From positions 102,869 to 166,868 of the forward strand of contig NZ_WMDQ01000012.1 in NCBI RefSeq assembly GCF_009707955.1: DNA of 64,000 bases. Direction: 5' to 3'. Below, piece after piece: positions 24,908 to 33,111 of this stretch (positions are counted from its first letter, which is position 1; each line of letters begins with the position of its first letter). Both the position numbers and the translations under genes were made by a program. This DNA is from Flavobacterium sp. LC2016-13. Its GTDB lineage: Bacteria > Bacteroidota > Bacteroidia > Flavobacteriales > Flavobacteriaceae. The notes below the pieces were generated by a model, which worked only from the letters and a program-made list of their open reading frames with translations, ran no database searches and was not told the origin of the DNA.

Positions 24908-24919
24908 AACCGTAAAAAA

Positions 24920-25327
24920 ATGAAAACTACCATTTGCAGAGAAGCCCATTTTAATGCCTGCCATAGAATGCACAATCCCCATTGGTCAGACCAAAAAAAT
25001 AAGGAGGTATTCGGAATATGCAACAACGCCAATTATCACGGGCATAACTTTAGGCTTATTGTAAAAATTACAGGAGAAATTAATCCCGAAACAGGTTATG
25101 TAATGGATATGAAAGTCTTGGGAACTATTATAAAAAACGAAATCGAAAACCGTTTTGATCATAAAAATCTCAATCTTGATTGCCCCGAATTCAAAGAAAA
25201 AATAGCTTCTACCGAAAATTTTGCTTGGGTAATTTATGGAATTTTAAAGCCGTTGATTTCAAAGGAAATTCAATTAGCGATTACGCTTTATGAAACCGAT
25301 AAGAATTTTGTAGAGGTTGGGGAGTGA
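24920..25327 (+). CDS. queD: 6-pyruvoyltetrahydropterin synthase / QueD family protein
   Basis: A 135-residue PTPS-fold enzyme. Zinc-binding histidines H15 (FNACHRM), H40 and H42 (NYHGHNF), the catalytic Cys34 (GICNN), the DHKNLN segment and the C-terminal Glu in ETDKNFVEVGE are all present. The QueD reaction turns dihydroneopterin triphosphate, the FolE product, into carboxytetrahydropterin for queuosine; PTPS relatives serve pterin or folate routes. It is the last gene of the operon, so FolE and QueD bracket a pterin branch. Two damaged relatives lie at 29513 and 56320. Confidence 0.88.
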   Translation: MKTTICREAHFNACHRMHNPHWSDQKNKEVFGICNNANYHGHNFRLIVKITGEINPETGYVMDMKVLGTIIKNEIENRFDHKNLNLDCPEFKEKIASTENFAWVIYGILKPLISKEIQLAITLYETDKNFVEVGE

Positions 25328-25369
25328 GAAAAATACAATTTTCATTTGACCATTAAGCTTTCCTTTAGC

Positions 25370-25822
25370 CTATCCATAGAGATTTTTTATCTCCGCCATG
25401 ACAAATGTACTATGGGTACTCCCTATGCTTTTAACTGCGCCTAATTTATTAAAGACAAAATCCTGATAATGCTTCATGTCTTTGGCAGAGACTTTCATTA
25501 AAAAATCGTAATCTCCTGCGATATTATAGCATTCCACAATTTCTTCTATTTTCATAATATCACTAACAAACTGATTCCCAATATTACGATCGTGCTGTTT
25601 AAGTTTGATATTACAAAAAACGATGAATCCCTTGTTTAATTTTTCTGCATCAAGGAGTGCTATATATTTCTTAATATAACCATTGTTTTCCAATCTTTTA
25701 ATTCGCTCAAAAACTGGCGATGCCGAAAGATTTACCATCTTGGCAAGTTCTTTTACCGTGTATTTAGAATTATCGTGAAGTATATTTAGTAATTGAAGAT
25801 CTATATTGTCTATCTGCTCCAT
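25370..25822 (-). CDS. Lrp/AsnC-family transcriptional regulator
   Basis: A 150-residue regulator with an N-terminal helix-turn-helix (LDLQLL-type opening: IDLQLLNILHDNSKYTVKEL, then NLSASPVFERIKRLENNGYI) and a C-terminal RAM effector domain (residues about 68-145, with ECYNIAGDYDFLMKV). Such proteins sense amino acids. It diverges from the SBF-like transporter gene at 25984 and may control it or the nearby methionine genes; no operator was pinned down. A TATATTTG box lies on the minus strand at 25878-25885. Confidence 0.9.
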   Translation of the reverse strand: MEQIDNIDLQLLNILHDNSKYTVKELAKMVNLSASPVFERIKRLENNGYIKKYIALLDAEKLNKGFIVFCNIKLKQHDRNIGNQFVSDIMKIEEIVECYNIAGDYDFLMKVSAKDMKHYQDFVFNKLGAVKSIGSTHSTFVMAEIKNLYG

Positions 25823-25946
25823 GGAATATTTTACTTAAAAAAGGTTGAATTAATTTACAAAAAAGAATAATAATCTTCAAATATACCAAAAAACAATACA
25901 AAAACCTTATTTTAATTAATTCGAAGATTTAGCAACCTGTAAAACT

Positions 25947-25954
25947 TATTTTTG
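25947..25954 (+). promoter_or_regulatory. Candidate -7 box for the SBF-like transporter gene
   Basis: TATTTTTG fits TAnnTTTG and lies 30 bases before the TTG start at 25984. No good -33 partner was found. Confidence 0.4.
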
Positions 25955-25983
25955 CAGTATATAAATCTAAAAAAAAGAGTGCA

Positions 25984-26976
25984 TTGAAGAAGTTATTAGA
26001 AGTTTTAAGGAAAGTAGGTTTGGATGGTTTCTTGTTAATGATAGGCACCATGATTCTGCTGGCCTATTTTTTGCCCCAGCTGGGCATGATCAAAGAACCT
26101 GTTTCGCTAGAAGACATCGCCAATGTAGGCGTGTCGTTTATTTTCTTGTTTTATGGATTGCGATTGAGTGTTGAGAAACTAAAAACCGGGCTATCAAACT
26201 GGAAAATGCACCTTGTTGTTCAGTTAACAACGTTTTTGTTTTTTCCGCTCCTCGTTTTGGCATTTCGTCCTTTATTCATCAACGCTGGTTTCGAGTTGCT
26301 TTGGTTGGGTGTATTTTTTCTGGCAGCTTTACCATCCACAGTTTCCTCTTCTGTAGTCATGGTTTCTATCGCCAAAGGCAACATTCTTGCAGCTATTTTC
26401 AATGCGAGCATTTCGAGTTTGATTGGAGTAATCGTTACGCCGCTCTGGGTTGGGCTGTTCATAGCTTCTGCAACAGGCGATTTTGATATTACTAATATCG
26501 TCATAAAGTTGGTTCTTCAAGTCTTGTTGCCTGTCATCATTGGCATCAGCCTCAACTCCCGTTTTGGCACCATTGCTGAAAAATATAAGAAACAGCTCAA
26601 ATATTTTGATCAGGCAGTCATTCTTACTATCATTTATACGTCGTTTTGTAAGTCATTCTCCGAACATCTTTTCGAAGGCTTTACTGCCCTTGAACTTGCC
26701 GGACTCGCCACAGGGATGATGGTCTTGTTTTTTGCCGTATTCCTTTGTGTCGGACTACTCAGTCGTTTGCTTGGTTTTTCAGATGAAGATCGTATTACTG
26801 TCTTATTTTGCGGATCTAAAAAGTCATTGGTACACGGCACCGTTATGTCAAAAGTGCTTTTTCAGCACAGTACAATCACGGGCATCATATTGTTGCCACT
26901 CATGCTTTACCATGCCTTGCAATTGATTGCTGCAAGCATCATCGCTCAACGTATGGCTCGACGAAAAGAACTCTAA
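25984..26976 (+). CDS. SBF-like (YfeH-type) transporter, bile acid:sodium symporter superfamily
   Basis: A 330-residue integral membrane protein with about ten hydrophobic helices, matching the SBF-like family: DGFLLMIGTMILLAYFLPQLG at the start (residues about 14-34), FLAALPSTVSSSVVMVSIAKG near 112 with its Ser/Thr-rich crossover, and LFCGSKKSLVHGTVMSKVLF near 275. Substrate is not predictable from sequence. The start codon is TTG (25984); no ATG lies in frame upstream before the promoter region, and the first helix requires this start. The Lrp-type regulator is divergent. Confidence 0.85.
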   Translation: MKKLLEVLRKVGLDGFLLMIGTMILLAYFLPQLGMIKEPVSLEDIANVGVSFIFLFYGLRLSVEKLKTGLSNWKMHLVVQLTTFLFFPLLVLAFRPLFINAGFELLWLGVFFLAALPSTVSSSVVMVSIAKGNILAAIFNASISSLIGVIVTPLWVGLFIASATGDFDITNIVIKLVLQVLLPVIIGISLNSRFGTIAEKYKKQLKYFDQAVILTIIYTSFCKSFSEHLFEGFTALELAGLATGMMVLFFAVFLCVGLLSRLLGFSDEDRITVLFCGSKKSLVHGTVMSKVLFQHSTITGIILLPLMLYHALQLIAASIIAQRMARRKEL

Positions 26977-27025
26977 TTTTTGTTATGGCCTGATTTCAGG
27001 AAGGAGTTTCTAGATTTATTTGTTA

Positions 27026-27076
27026 GTCCGAAGAGTCGCTAAACTCTACGGACAGAGGAGTCAAAAAAAAGACTCC
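27026..27076. terminator. Hairpins between convergent transporter and mesD genes
   Basis: GTCCGAAGAGT (27026-27036) pairs with ACTCTACGGAC (27043-27053), one mismatch. GGAGTC (27057-27062) pairs with GACTCC (27071-27076) around an A8 loop. Together they probably end transcription from both sides. Confidence 0.6.
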
Positions 27077-27098
27077 ATTTTCTAATTAATACATTGGA

Positions 27099-28130
27099 CT
27101 AAATAGTATGTTCTTTGCGTATAATTTCTGCTCCTGCACTTAAAGCACTTAACTTACCTCTAGCTACATCTCGAGATAACGGAGCCATACCACAGTTTGT
27201 AGAAGGGTAAAGATTTTCGATATTTACAAACTCCAGCGCTTTACGTAGCGTATCAGCTACTTCTTCGGGTGTTTCGATAGTGTTGGTTGCCACATCAATG
27301 GCACCGACCATTACTTTTTTACCGCGAACAAGTTCCATTAAATCAAAAGGTACATTTGAGTTATGACATTCTAATGACACAATATCAATATTGGATTTTT
27401 GAATTTTCGGAAAAATTTCTTCGTATTGACGCCACTCTGAACCCAATGTTTTTTTCCAATCCGTATTGGCTTGTATTCCATAGCCGTAACAAATATGTAT
27501 AGCTGTTTGGCATTTTAAACCTTCAATGGCTTTTTCTAATACTGCCATTCCCCAGTCGTTTACTTCATTAAAAAAGACATTAAATGCAGGTTCATCAAAC
27601 TGAATAATATCGACCCCGGCATCTTGAAGTTCTCTTGCTTCTTCATTGAGTGCTTTTGCAAATTCCCACGCCAATTTTTCTCGGCTTTTGTAATGGTCAT
27701 CGTATAAGGTATCTACCATGGTCATTGGGCCAGGCAATGCCCATTTTATAGGCTTTTTAGTTTGTGTACGTAAAAATTTAGCATCCTCAACAAAAACGGC
27801 TTTTTGACGTGTAACTTGATCTACAACAATAGGAACACTCGCATCATAACGGTCACGAATTTTTACAATTTTACGATTTTCAAAATCTACACCGCTTAAA
27901 TGCTCGATAAAAGTCGTTACAAAATGTTGACGTGTTTGTTCACCATCACTAATTATATCAATTCCTGCTAATTCTTGTTCCTGCAAAGAAATGCGCAAAG
28001 CATCTTGTTTTCCTTCCAATAACTGATCTCCTTCTAATTTCCAAGGTGACCAAAGTTTTTCGGGTGGTGCAAGCCAAGCAGGCTTTGGTAAACTTCCAAC
28101 AATTGAGGTGGGTAATACTAATTTGTTCAT
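27099..28130 (-). CDS. mesD: Folate-independent methionine synthase, core-MetE type
   Basis: A 343-residue protein equal to the catalytic C-terminal half of MetE, lacking the N-terminal folate-binding half. Metal ligands are H212 and C214 (IHICYG), E254 (SLECHN) and C313 (TNCGM). The homocysteine region SDGEQTR (61-67) and FDEPAF (178-183) are present. Pairing with a DUF1852 gene identifies the MesD subfamily: MesD with its partner MesX (DUF1852) makes methionine from homocysteine without methyl-folate, as reported for Acinetobacter. The methyl donor is not known. It is downstream of mesX by 33 bases, same strand. Confidence 0.85.
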   Translation of the reverse strand: MNKLVLPTSIVGSLPKPAWLAPPEKLWSPWKLEGDQLLEGKQDALRISLQEQELAGIDIISDGEQTRQHFVTTFIEHLSGVDFENRKIVKIRDRYDASVPIVVDQVTRQKAVFVEDAKFLRTQTKKPIKWALPGPMTMVDTLYDDHYKSREKLAWEFAKALNEEARELQDAGVDIIQFDEPAFNVFFNEVNDWGMAVLEKAIEGLKCQTAIHICYGYGIQANTDWKKTLGSEWRQYEEIFPKIQKSNIDIVSLECHNSNVPFDLMELVRGKKVMVGAIDVATNTIETPEEVADTLRKALEFVNIENLYPSTNCGMAPLSRDVARGKLSALSAGAEIIRKEHTI

Positions 28131-28163
28131 AATAAAAATAATTTTAAGGTGTTGTTGTATTAA

Positions 28164-29216
28164 TTAAAGAGCGAAATTGGCAGACCATTGTTCCAGAAGA
28201 CTTTTGTAAGGGGTAATGAAATGCTCTTCAGCATATTTACCCTGTTCAACTGCCAATTGGCTGCGCTCTTCGCGGTCATAAACCACGCGAGTCAGTGAAT
28301 AATCTCCGTGTTTAAGATTAGGTTGATAGATTTTCCCAGCCACTGAATTTGCATTGTAAATTTCAGGGCGATAAATCTTCTGGAAAGTCTCCATCGTGCT
28401 AATGGAGCTGATTAGTCCAAGATCAGTATAATCAGCAAGTAGATCTCCGGAATGATAAAAAGCCATCGGCGCCACACTGTTCGGAGGCATGAAAAAACGA
28501 ACTTTTAAGCCCATTTTAGAGAAATATTCATCAGTGAGAGAATACTGATCCTGCAAATATTCATAACCCAGAACCGGATGCTGAAACCCAGTGCAAGTGT
28601 ACGTTTTGTTGCTCGATACACTTAAACAAATAATCGGTGACATTTTAAAGTGCTCTTTGTAAGTGTCTGAACTCACAAAGCACTTATAAAGTTTACCGTG
28701 TAAATCACCAAAATTTTCAGGAACACAAAAACTAGATTTGTTTTTATTGTGCTCGATCAATAAAAAACTGAAATCATAATCACGAACATAAGAAGAAAAA
28801 TTATTTCCGGCAATACCTTCGATACGCTGGTTAGTCTTGTGGTCAAAAATATTCGTTTTTAAAACTTCAATCAACGGCAGATTGTTACTACCATTTTTAT
28901 CATCAATACGCATTGTTACTGTGATGATTTCAAGTTCTACAAGGTAACGATCCCCTTTTGGGTTATCCAAATAAGCCAATGCATTGAATCGATTGTTAAT
29001 CATATTTAAGGCATTACGCAAGTTTTGTTGGCGATTTTCCCCTCTAGCCAAATTTGCAAAATTGGTGGTAAGACGTGTTTTACTTGAGGGGCGATAGTTT
29101 TCATCTAAACAAGTGCTCTTTAATGTAAATGCAAAATCATTCTTGATTGTATTCGGAGTGTTTTGAATATCTTTCTTTTCGTTTACTATTGTTTCTTCTT
29201 GTACGGACGCTTTCAT
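28164..29216 (-). CDS. mesX: MesX (DUF1852), partner of MesD
   Basis: A 350-residue protein of the DUF1852 family: FTLKSTCLDENYRPSSKTRL, TTNFANLARGENRQQNLRNA, LAYLDNPKGDRYLVELEIIT, and C-terminal KHGDYSLTRVVYDREERSQL are typical. It is needed with MesD for methionine synthesis in organisms studied; its own chemistry is unsettled. Start chosen at 29216 (MKASVQEE); an upstream in-frame ATG at 29249 would add 11 basic residues. First gene of the mesX-mesD operon. An AT-rich palindrome lies about 50 bases upstream. Confidence 0.85.
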   Translation of the reverse strand: MKASVQEETIVNEKKDIQNTPNTIKNDFAFTLKSTCLDENYRPSSKTRLTTNFANLARGENRQQNLRNALNMINNRFNALAYLDNPKGDRYLVELEIITVTMRIDDKNGSNNLPLIEVLKTNIFDHKTNQRIEGIAGNNFSSYVRDYDFSFLLIEHNKNKSSFCVPENFGDLHGKLYKCFVSSDTYKEHFKMSPIICLSVSSNKTYTCTGFQHPVLGYEYLQDQYSLTDEYFSKMGLKVRFFMPPNSVAPMAFYHSGDLLADYTDLGLISSISTMETFQKIYRPEIYNANSVAGKIYQPNLKHGDYSLTRVVYDREERSQLAVEQGKYAEEHFITPYKSLLEQWSANFAL

Positions 29217-29266
29217 TTGATGAGGATATTTAGATTTTTTACCTTGCAAATTTCAAAATAAAAGAT

Positions 29267-29305
29267 GAATATTTTTTTTATTTCTTAAAAATAAGATAAA
29301 TATTC
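29267..29305. promoter_or_regulatory. AT-rich dyad upstream of mesX, possible operator
   Basis: GAATATTT (29267-29274) and AAATATTC (29298-29305) are inverted, with further TTATTT/AAATAA pairing between. Position fits control of mesX-mesD, but the base composition makes chance dyads likely. Confidence 0.35.
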
Positions 29306-29512
29306 CTTTTTTATTTATTTTTAAAGACAATTAATCTTTTTAAATCTATAACAATAATGAAAAACAGATAATTATCCTTTAGTGAACGCAGATAGGATTG
29401 ATTTGGAGTTACCTAGAGTACTACAAAAAGATGCTAAATGAACAACCAAAGAAATTGGAGTTGACTCCGTTTTGCCACAAAAAACTATGGTAGATTAGTA
29501 GCAACTAGATTT

Positions 29513-29905
29513 TGCCGTGAAGCCCATTTTAATGCTTGCCATAGAATGCACAATCCCAATTGGTCTGACCAAAAAAACGAGGAGGTATTCGGAATATGCA
29601 ACAACCCCAATTATCACGGACATAACTTTAGGCTTATTGTAAAAATTACAGGGAAAATTAATCCCGAAACGGGTTATGTAATGGATATGAAAGTATTAGG
29701 TACTATTATAAAAAACGAAATAGAAACTCGTTTTAATCATAAAAACCTTAACCTTGATTGTCCAGAATTTGAAAACAAAATAGCTTCTACCGAAAATTTT
29801 GCTTGGGTTATATTCGCTATCTTAAAACCCTGGCTTCCGCAAGAAAATCAATTAGCGATTACGCTTTATGAAACGGATAAGAATTATGTTGAGGTAGGGG
29901 AGTAA
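29513..29905 (+). pseudogene. 5'-truncated second queD/PTPS copy
   Basis: From 29513 the reading frame (CREAHFNACHRMHNPNWSDQ onward) is close to the queD at 24920 through to the stop at 29905. The first six codons and any usable ATG are missing. The only in-frame Met (29546) lies after the first zinc His, so a protein started there would lack that ligand. C34, H40 and H42 equivalents remain. The upstream 100 bases match neither the operon copy nor a known gene. A 5'-truncated duplicate is the best reading; an unusual start codon further up cannot be excluded. Confidence 0.75.
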
Positions 29906-30046
29906 AATAAAGTCAAAAAAATCTTATTTTACAAAGTATAATTTACATTCCATACTATCTTTGATGTTAATAAATACCTGCTTCAAATCATTTTTTGAGG
30001 TTCATTCACTTTGATTGCATATTTTTACAAAAAAACACCTATAATT

Positions 30047-32881
30047 ATGATTTTCCCAAAAATGATAGCAACTAAATTTTTAAATACTGTTTTTTTTGTG
30101 AGATTACTGTTTTTAGTAATTACAACTACCTCATTTTCCCAAGAAATTATCTTAAAAAAAGACCAAAAATTCCCTCTCGATTTGTCGGGTTTGGTGTCTA
30201 TATACAGAGACTCAACCGCTAGTTTAACCTTGAACGCTGTTCAAAAAAAAGCTTTTGTAAAATCAAAAAAAAACTACCTCAACCTTCCGTTTACAAACCA
30301 TGTGCATTGGGTAAAATTTAAACTCAAAAACAACAGTTCGCAAACCCATGATTTACTTTTGGTATGGGCAAATATGCTAGCAGAACAACTCGATTTTTAC
30401 GTACAAAACGACGCCAAAAATGGTTTTAATCACAAAATTCAAAAAATTATTACTTCGAAAACCGAGCGAAAATTAATCTATGAGTTTCCAAAAATTCGGA
30501 TTGTGTTACACCCCAATCAAACCAAAGCAGTTTATATAAAAGTGAGCAGCAAACGAGGACAATTTGCCTCGATTCGATTGTTTACAAAAGACACTTATTA
30601 TGCTTCCAGACTAGAAAGTGCTGCCAATCAAGGATTACTAAATGGGTTTATGATTTTTAGACTTATTTTAATCCTTATGCTTGGTTTTTGGGTTATCAAA
30701 GAGCGCTCTTTTCGATTATACTCATTGAACATATTTTTTAGATCTTTTGCTTATTGGGGTTATACTAATGTTGCCGCCCCTTTTCTTACGGATAATCCAG
30801 ACATGGCAGCCAAGATAGATTTTTTGCTTTACAGTACCTTTTCGGTTGGAGTGGGATTCTTTTTATTGTTTGCCGCCGATATTAAAAAATTACCCAAATG
30901 GAATGCAAATCTTATTAAATTTTCGCTCTCTATCTCGGTACTTTTAGGTGTTTTATCGTTTTTGGACTACCAGTGGTATTGGCTCAAAGCGGGTATATTC
31001 AATATTGTTTTATCGTCTGTTTATTTTTTAATTTTGATTGTTAGTAATCTTTTTAATAAAACATTTATCGACAAGTTTTATGCTATTCCTATTGTTTTCG
31101 GATTAGTTGGTACCACCTTACTCTTTTTACCGCTCACAGGATTGCTGGATTATTTGCCGCTTTATGCTTTTTCGTATTTTCTTTTTTCTTGCGAATTTTT
31201 TGTTTTTATATTCTTCTTAGGTCGTATCATTAAAAATTCTGAAAAGAAAAAAAGATTTTCGGAGCAGCAATTGCAGCTCAAACAACTTCAAAACAACCAA
31301 CTCAAAGAGCTGGATGATTTAAAAACACGTTTTTTTACCAACATTTCGCACGAATTTCGTACACCGCTTACCTTATTGGTAGGTCCTGTTGACGATTTGC
31401 AAAAGAAATACCCTAACGAAAGTATTCTGAAAATAATGCAGCGTAACTTAAGCAGACTGCAAAATTTGATCAATCAAATACTCGAAATCTCAAAACTTGA
31501 AGCTGGAGAAATGCGTCTGCAAAAAGAAGAAGCAGATATAGCTCAGTTTTTGATACAAATTGTGGCTTCGTTTGAATCTTTGGCACAAGACAAAGGCATT
31601 GTTTTTAATTATTCGATACCTCAAAAAGCTGTTTTTGGGCATTTTGATTTGGATAAAATAGAGAAAATAATGACCAATCTGCTCTCAAATGCTTTCAAAT
31701 TTACTCCTAGAAATGGGCGGGTTGTGGTAAAAATTGACTTTGAGGATTTGCATACACAAAACAACAAAAAACCTTCAAAAACAACACAATTACTACAAAT
31801 AAACATTCAGGATTTTGGTATTGGTATTGCACCAGAACGCCTGCCTTATATTTTTAATCGTTTTTATCAAATAGACGATTCTAACCAACGTTTGCACGAA
31901 GGCAGTGGTATTGGTTTGGCATTAGTTAAAGAATTAATAGCTATATTAGAAGGAACTATTACGGTAGAAAGCAAATTAGACCAAGGAACAAAATTTACTT
32001 TGAATTTGCCGTATGAGCCTTTGAATTTGTTATCCGAAAATGCCAAACTACCCATTCTTAAATTGAAACCCGAAGTTGTTTTTGAGGAAAATAACAGCCG
32101 TTTTGAGGATTCCGAAAACAACGAAAATGCTCAAATTATGCTTATTGTTGAAGATAATCCTGATTTGCGTTTTTATATCGCTTCTATTTTCGAAAACCAA
32201 TACCAATTGCTTATAGTAGCAGATGGCGAGGAGGGGTTGGCAAAAGCAATTGAATTTGTTCCAGATATTGTCATTTCGGATTTGATGATGCCCAAACTCG
32301 ACGGATTGAGCCTTTGTACAAAACTGAAAAATGATGAGAGAACAAGCCATATTCCTGTAATTATGCTTACCGCAAAAGCCAGCATAGACGATAAATTAGT
32401 GGGATTACAACAGGGAGCCGACGATTATTTATCCAAACCTTTTAATCGAGAAGAGTTGAACTTGCGGGTAAGCAATTTGATTCAGCAAAGACAGTCGTTG
32501 CGAGAAAAATACACCCGCCAAACCATTGCCATTGAGCCCGAAATAGTTGTAATGCCCGAGACAACACTGGAAGATTTGTTTATCGAAAAAGCCCAAACTG
32601 TTATTAACAACTACCTGAGCCAGAGCGAATTTGATGCTGCTACTTTTGCCAGCGAAATGCAGTTGTCCCCAGTACAATTGCGTAGAAAATTAAAAGCCAT
32701 TACCAACCAAACTGGTACAGAGTTTGTACGGAATTACCGCTTAGAAAAAGCTTCAGAAATGCTCAAAAAAGGCGATAAAACGGTCTCGCAAGTTGCCTAT
32801 GAAGTAGGATTTGAGAGTCTGCCCTATTTCTCGAAAGTGTTTCAAGAAAAGTTTGGTAAGACAGCTTCGGAGTGGCGGTAA
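30047..32881 (+). CDS. Hybrid histidine kinase with receiver and AraC-type HTH
   Basis: A 944-residue one-protein two-component system. In order: signal peptide (to SFSQ, about residue 32), periplasmic 7TMR-DISMED2-like beta domain (about 40-165), seven-helix 7TMR-DISM membrane region (about 195-395), HisKA with phospho-His435 (NISHEFRTPLTLL), HATPase (NLLSNAFKFTPR, GIGIAPERLPY, GSGIGLAL), receiver with phospho-Asp745 (VISDLMMPKLDG), and AraC HTH at the C-terminus (VSQVAYEVGFESLPYFSKVF). Start at ATG 30047, before the signal peptide. Such fusions in Bacteroidota usually sense carbohydrates or other ligands and control nearby genes. The adjoining LamG protein is a possible target, by position only. 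Confidence 0.92.
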   Translation: MIFPKMIATKFLNTVFFVRLLFLVITTTSFSQEIILKKDQKFPLDLSGLVSIYRDSTASLTLNAVQKKAFVKSKKNYLNLPFTNHVHWVKFKLKNNSSQTHDLLLVWANMLAEQLDFYVQNDAKNGFNHKIQKIITSKTERKLIYEFPKIRIVLHPNQTKAVYIKVSSKRGQFASIRLFTKDTYYASRLESAANQGLLNGFMIFRLILILMLGFWVIKERSFRLYSLNIFFRSFAYWGYTNVAAPFLTDNPDMAAKIDFLLYSTFSVGVGFFLLFAADIKKLPKWNANLIKFSLSISVLLGVLSFLDYQWYWLKAGIFNIVLSSVYFLILIVSNLFNKTFIDKFYAIPIVFGLVGTTLLFLPLTGLLDYLPLYAFSYFLFSCEFFVFIFFLGRIIKNSEKKKRFSEQQLQLKQLQNNQLKELDDLKTRFFTNISHEFRTPLTLLVGPVDDLQKKYPNESILKIMQRNLSRLQNLINQILEISKLEAGEMRLQKEEADIAQFLIQIVASFESLAQDKGIVFNYSIPQKAVFGHFDLDKIEKIMTNLLSNAFKFTPRNGRVVVKIDFEDLHTQNNKKPSKTTQLLQINIQDFGIGIAPERLPYIFNRFYQIDDSNQRLHEGSGIGLALVKELIAILEGTITVESKLDQGTKFTLNLPYEPLNLLSENAKLPILKLKPEVVFEENNSRFEDSENNENAQIMLIVEDNPDLRFYIASIFENQYQLLIVADGEEGLAKAIEFVPDIVISDLMMPKLDGLSLCTKLKNDERTSHIPVIMLTAKASIDDKLVGLQQGADDYLSKPFNREELNLRVSNLIQQRQSLREKYTRQTIAIEPEIVVMPETTLEDLFIEKAQTVINNYLSQSEFDAATFASEMQLSPVQLRRKLKAITNQTGTEFVRNYRLEKASEMLKKGDKTVSQVAYEVGFESLPYFSKVFQEKFGKTASEWR

Positions 32882-32944
32882 GAGGATAATGTTTGTTTTG
32901 AGGAACAAAAAGTACAAAACAAGGAACAAAATGACAATTATTTT

Positions 32945-32985
32945 AAAAAAGCGACTGTTTCAAATTGAAACAGTCACTTTTTTTA
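32945..32985 (+). terminator. Terminator after the hybrid kinase gene
   Basis: A-rich run, GACTGTTTCA, AAT loop, TGAAACAGTC and a T run. The stem is extended by AAAAAG/CTTTTT with one mismatch. Confidence 0.85.
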
Positions 32986-33111
32986 TCAAAATGAGGAAGA
33001 GAAAGTCTTTTTAGAGATAGTACTTGTATTAATTATTTTTCAATTTTAGTAATGCAATTGTAGCATTAAAAGAAAAACAATTATATTTTTTAACCTTTAC
33101 TATTTTTAATT

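Noticed and set aside
29546..29905. Second queD as a functional gene from the internal ATG
   Set aside because: The first zinc-binding histidine and the N-terminal strand lie upstream of that ATG.
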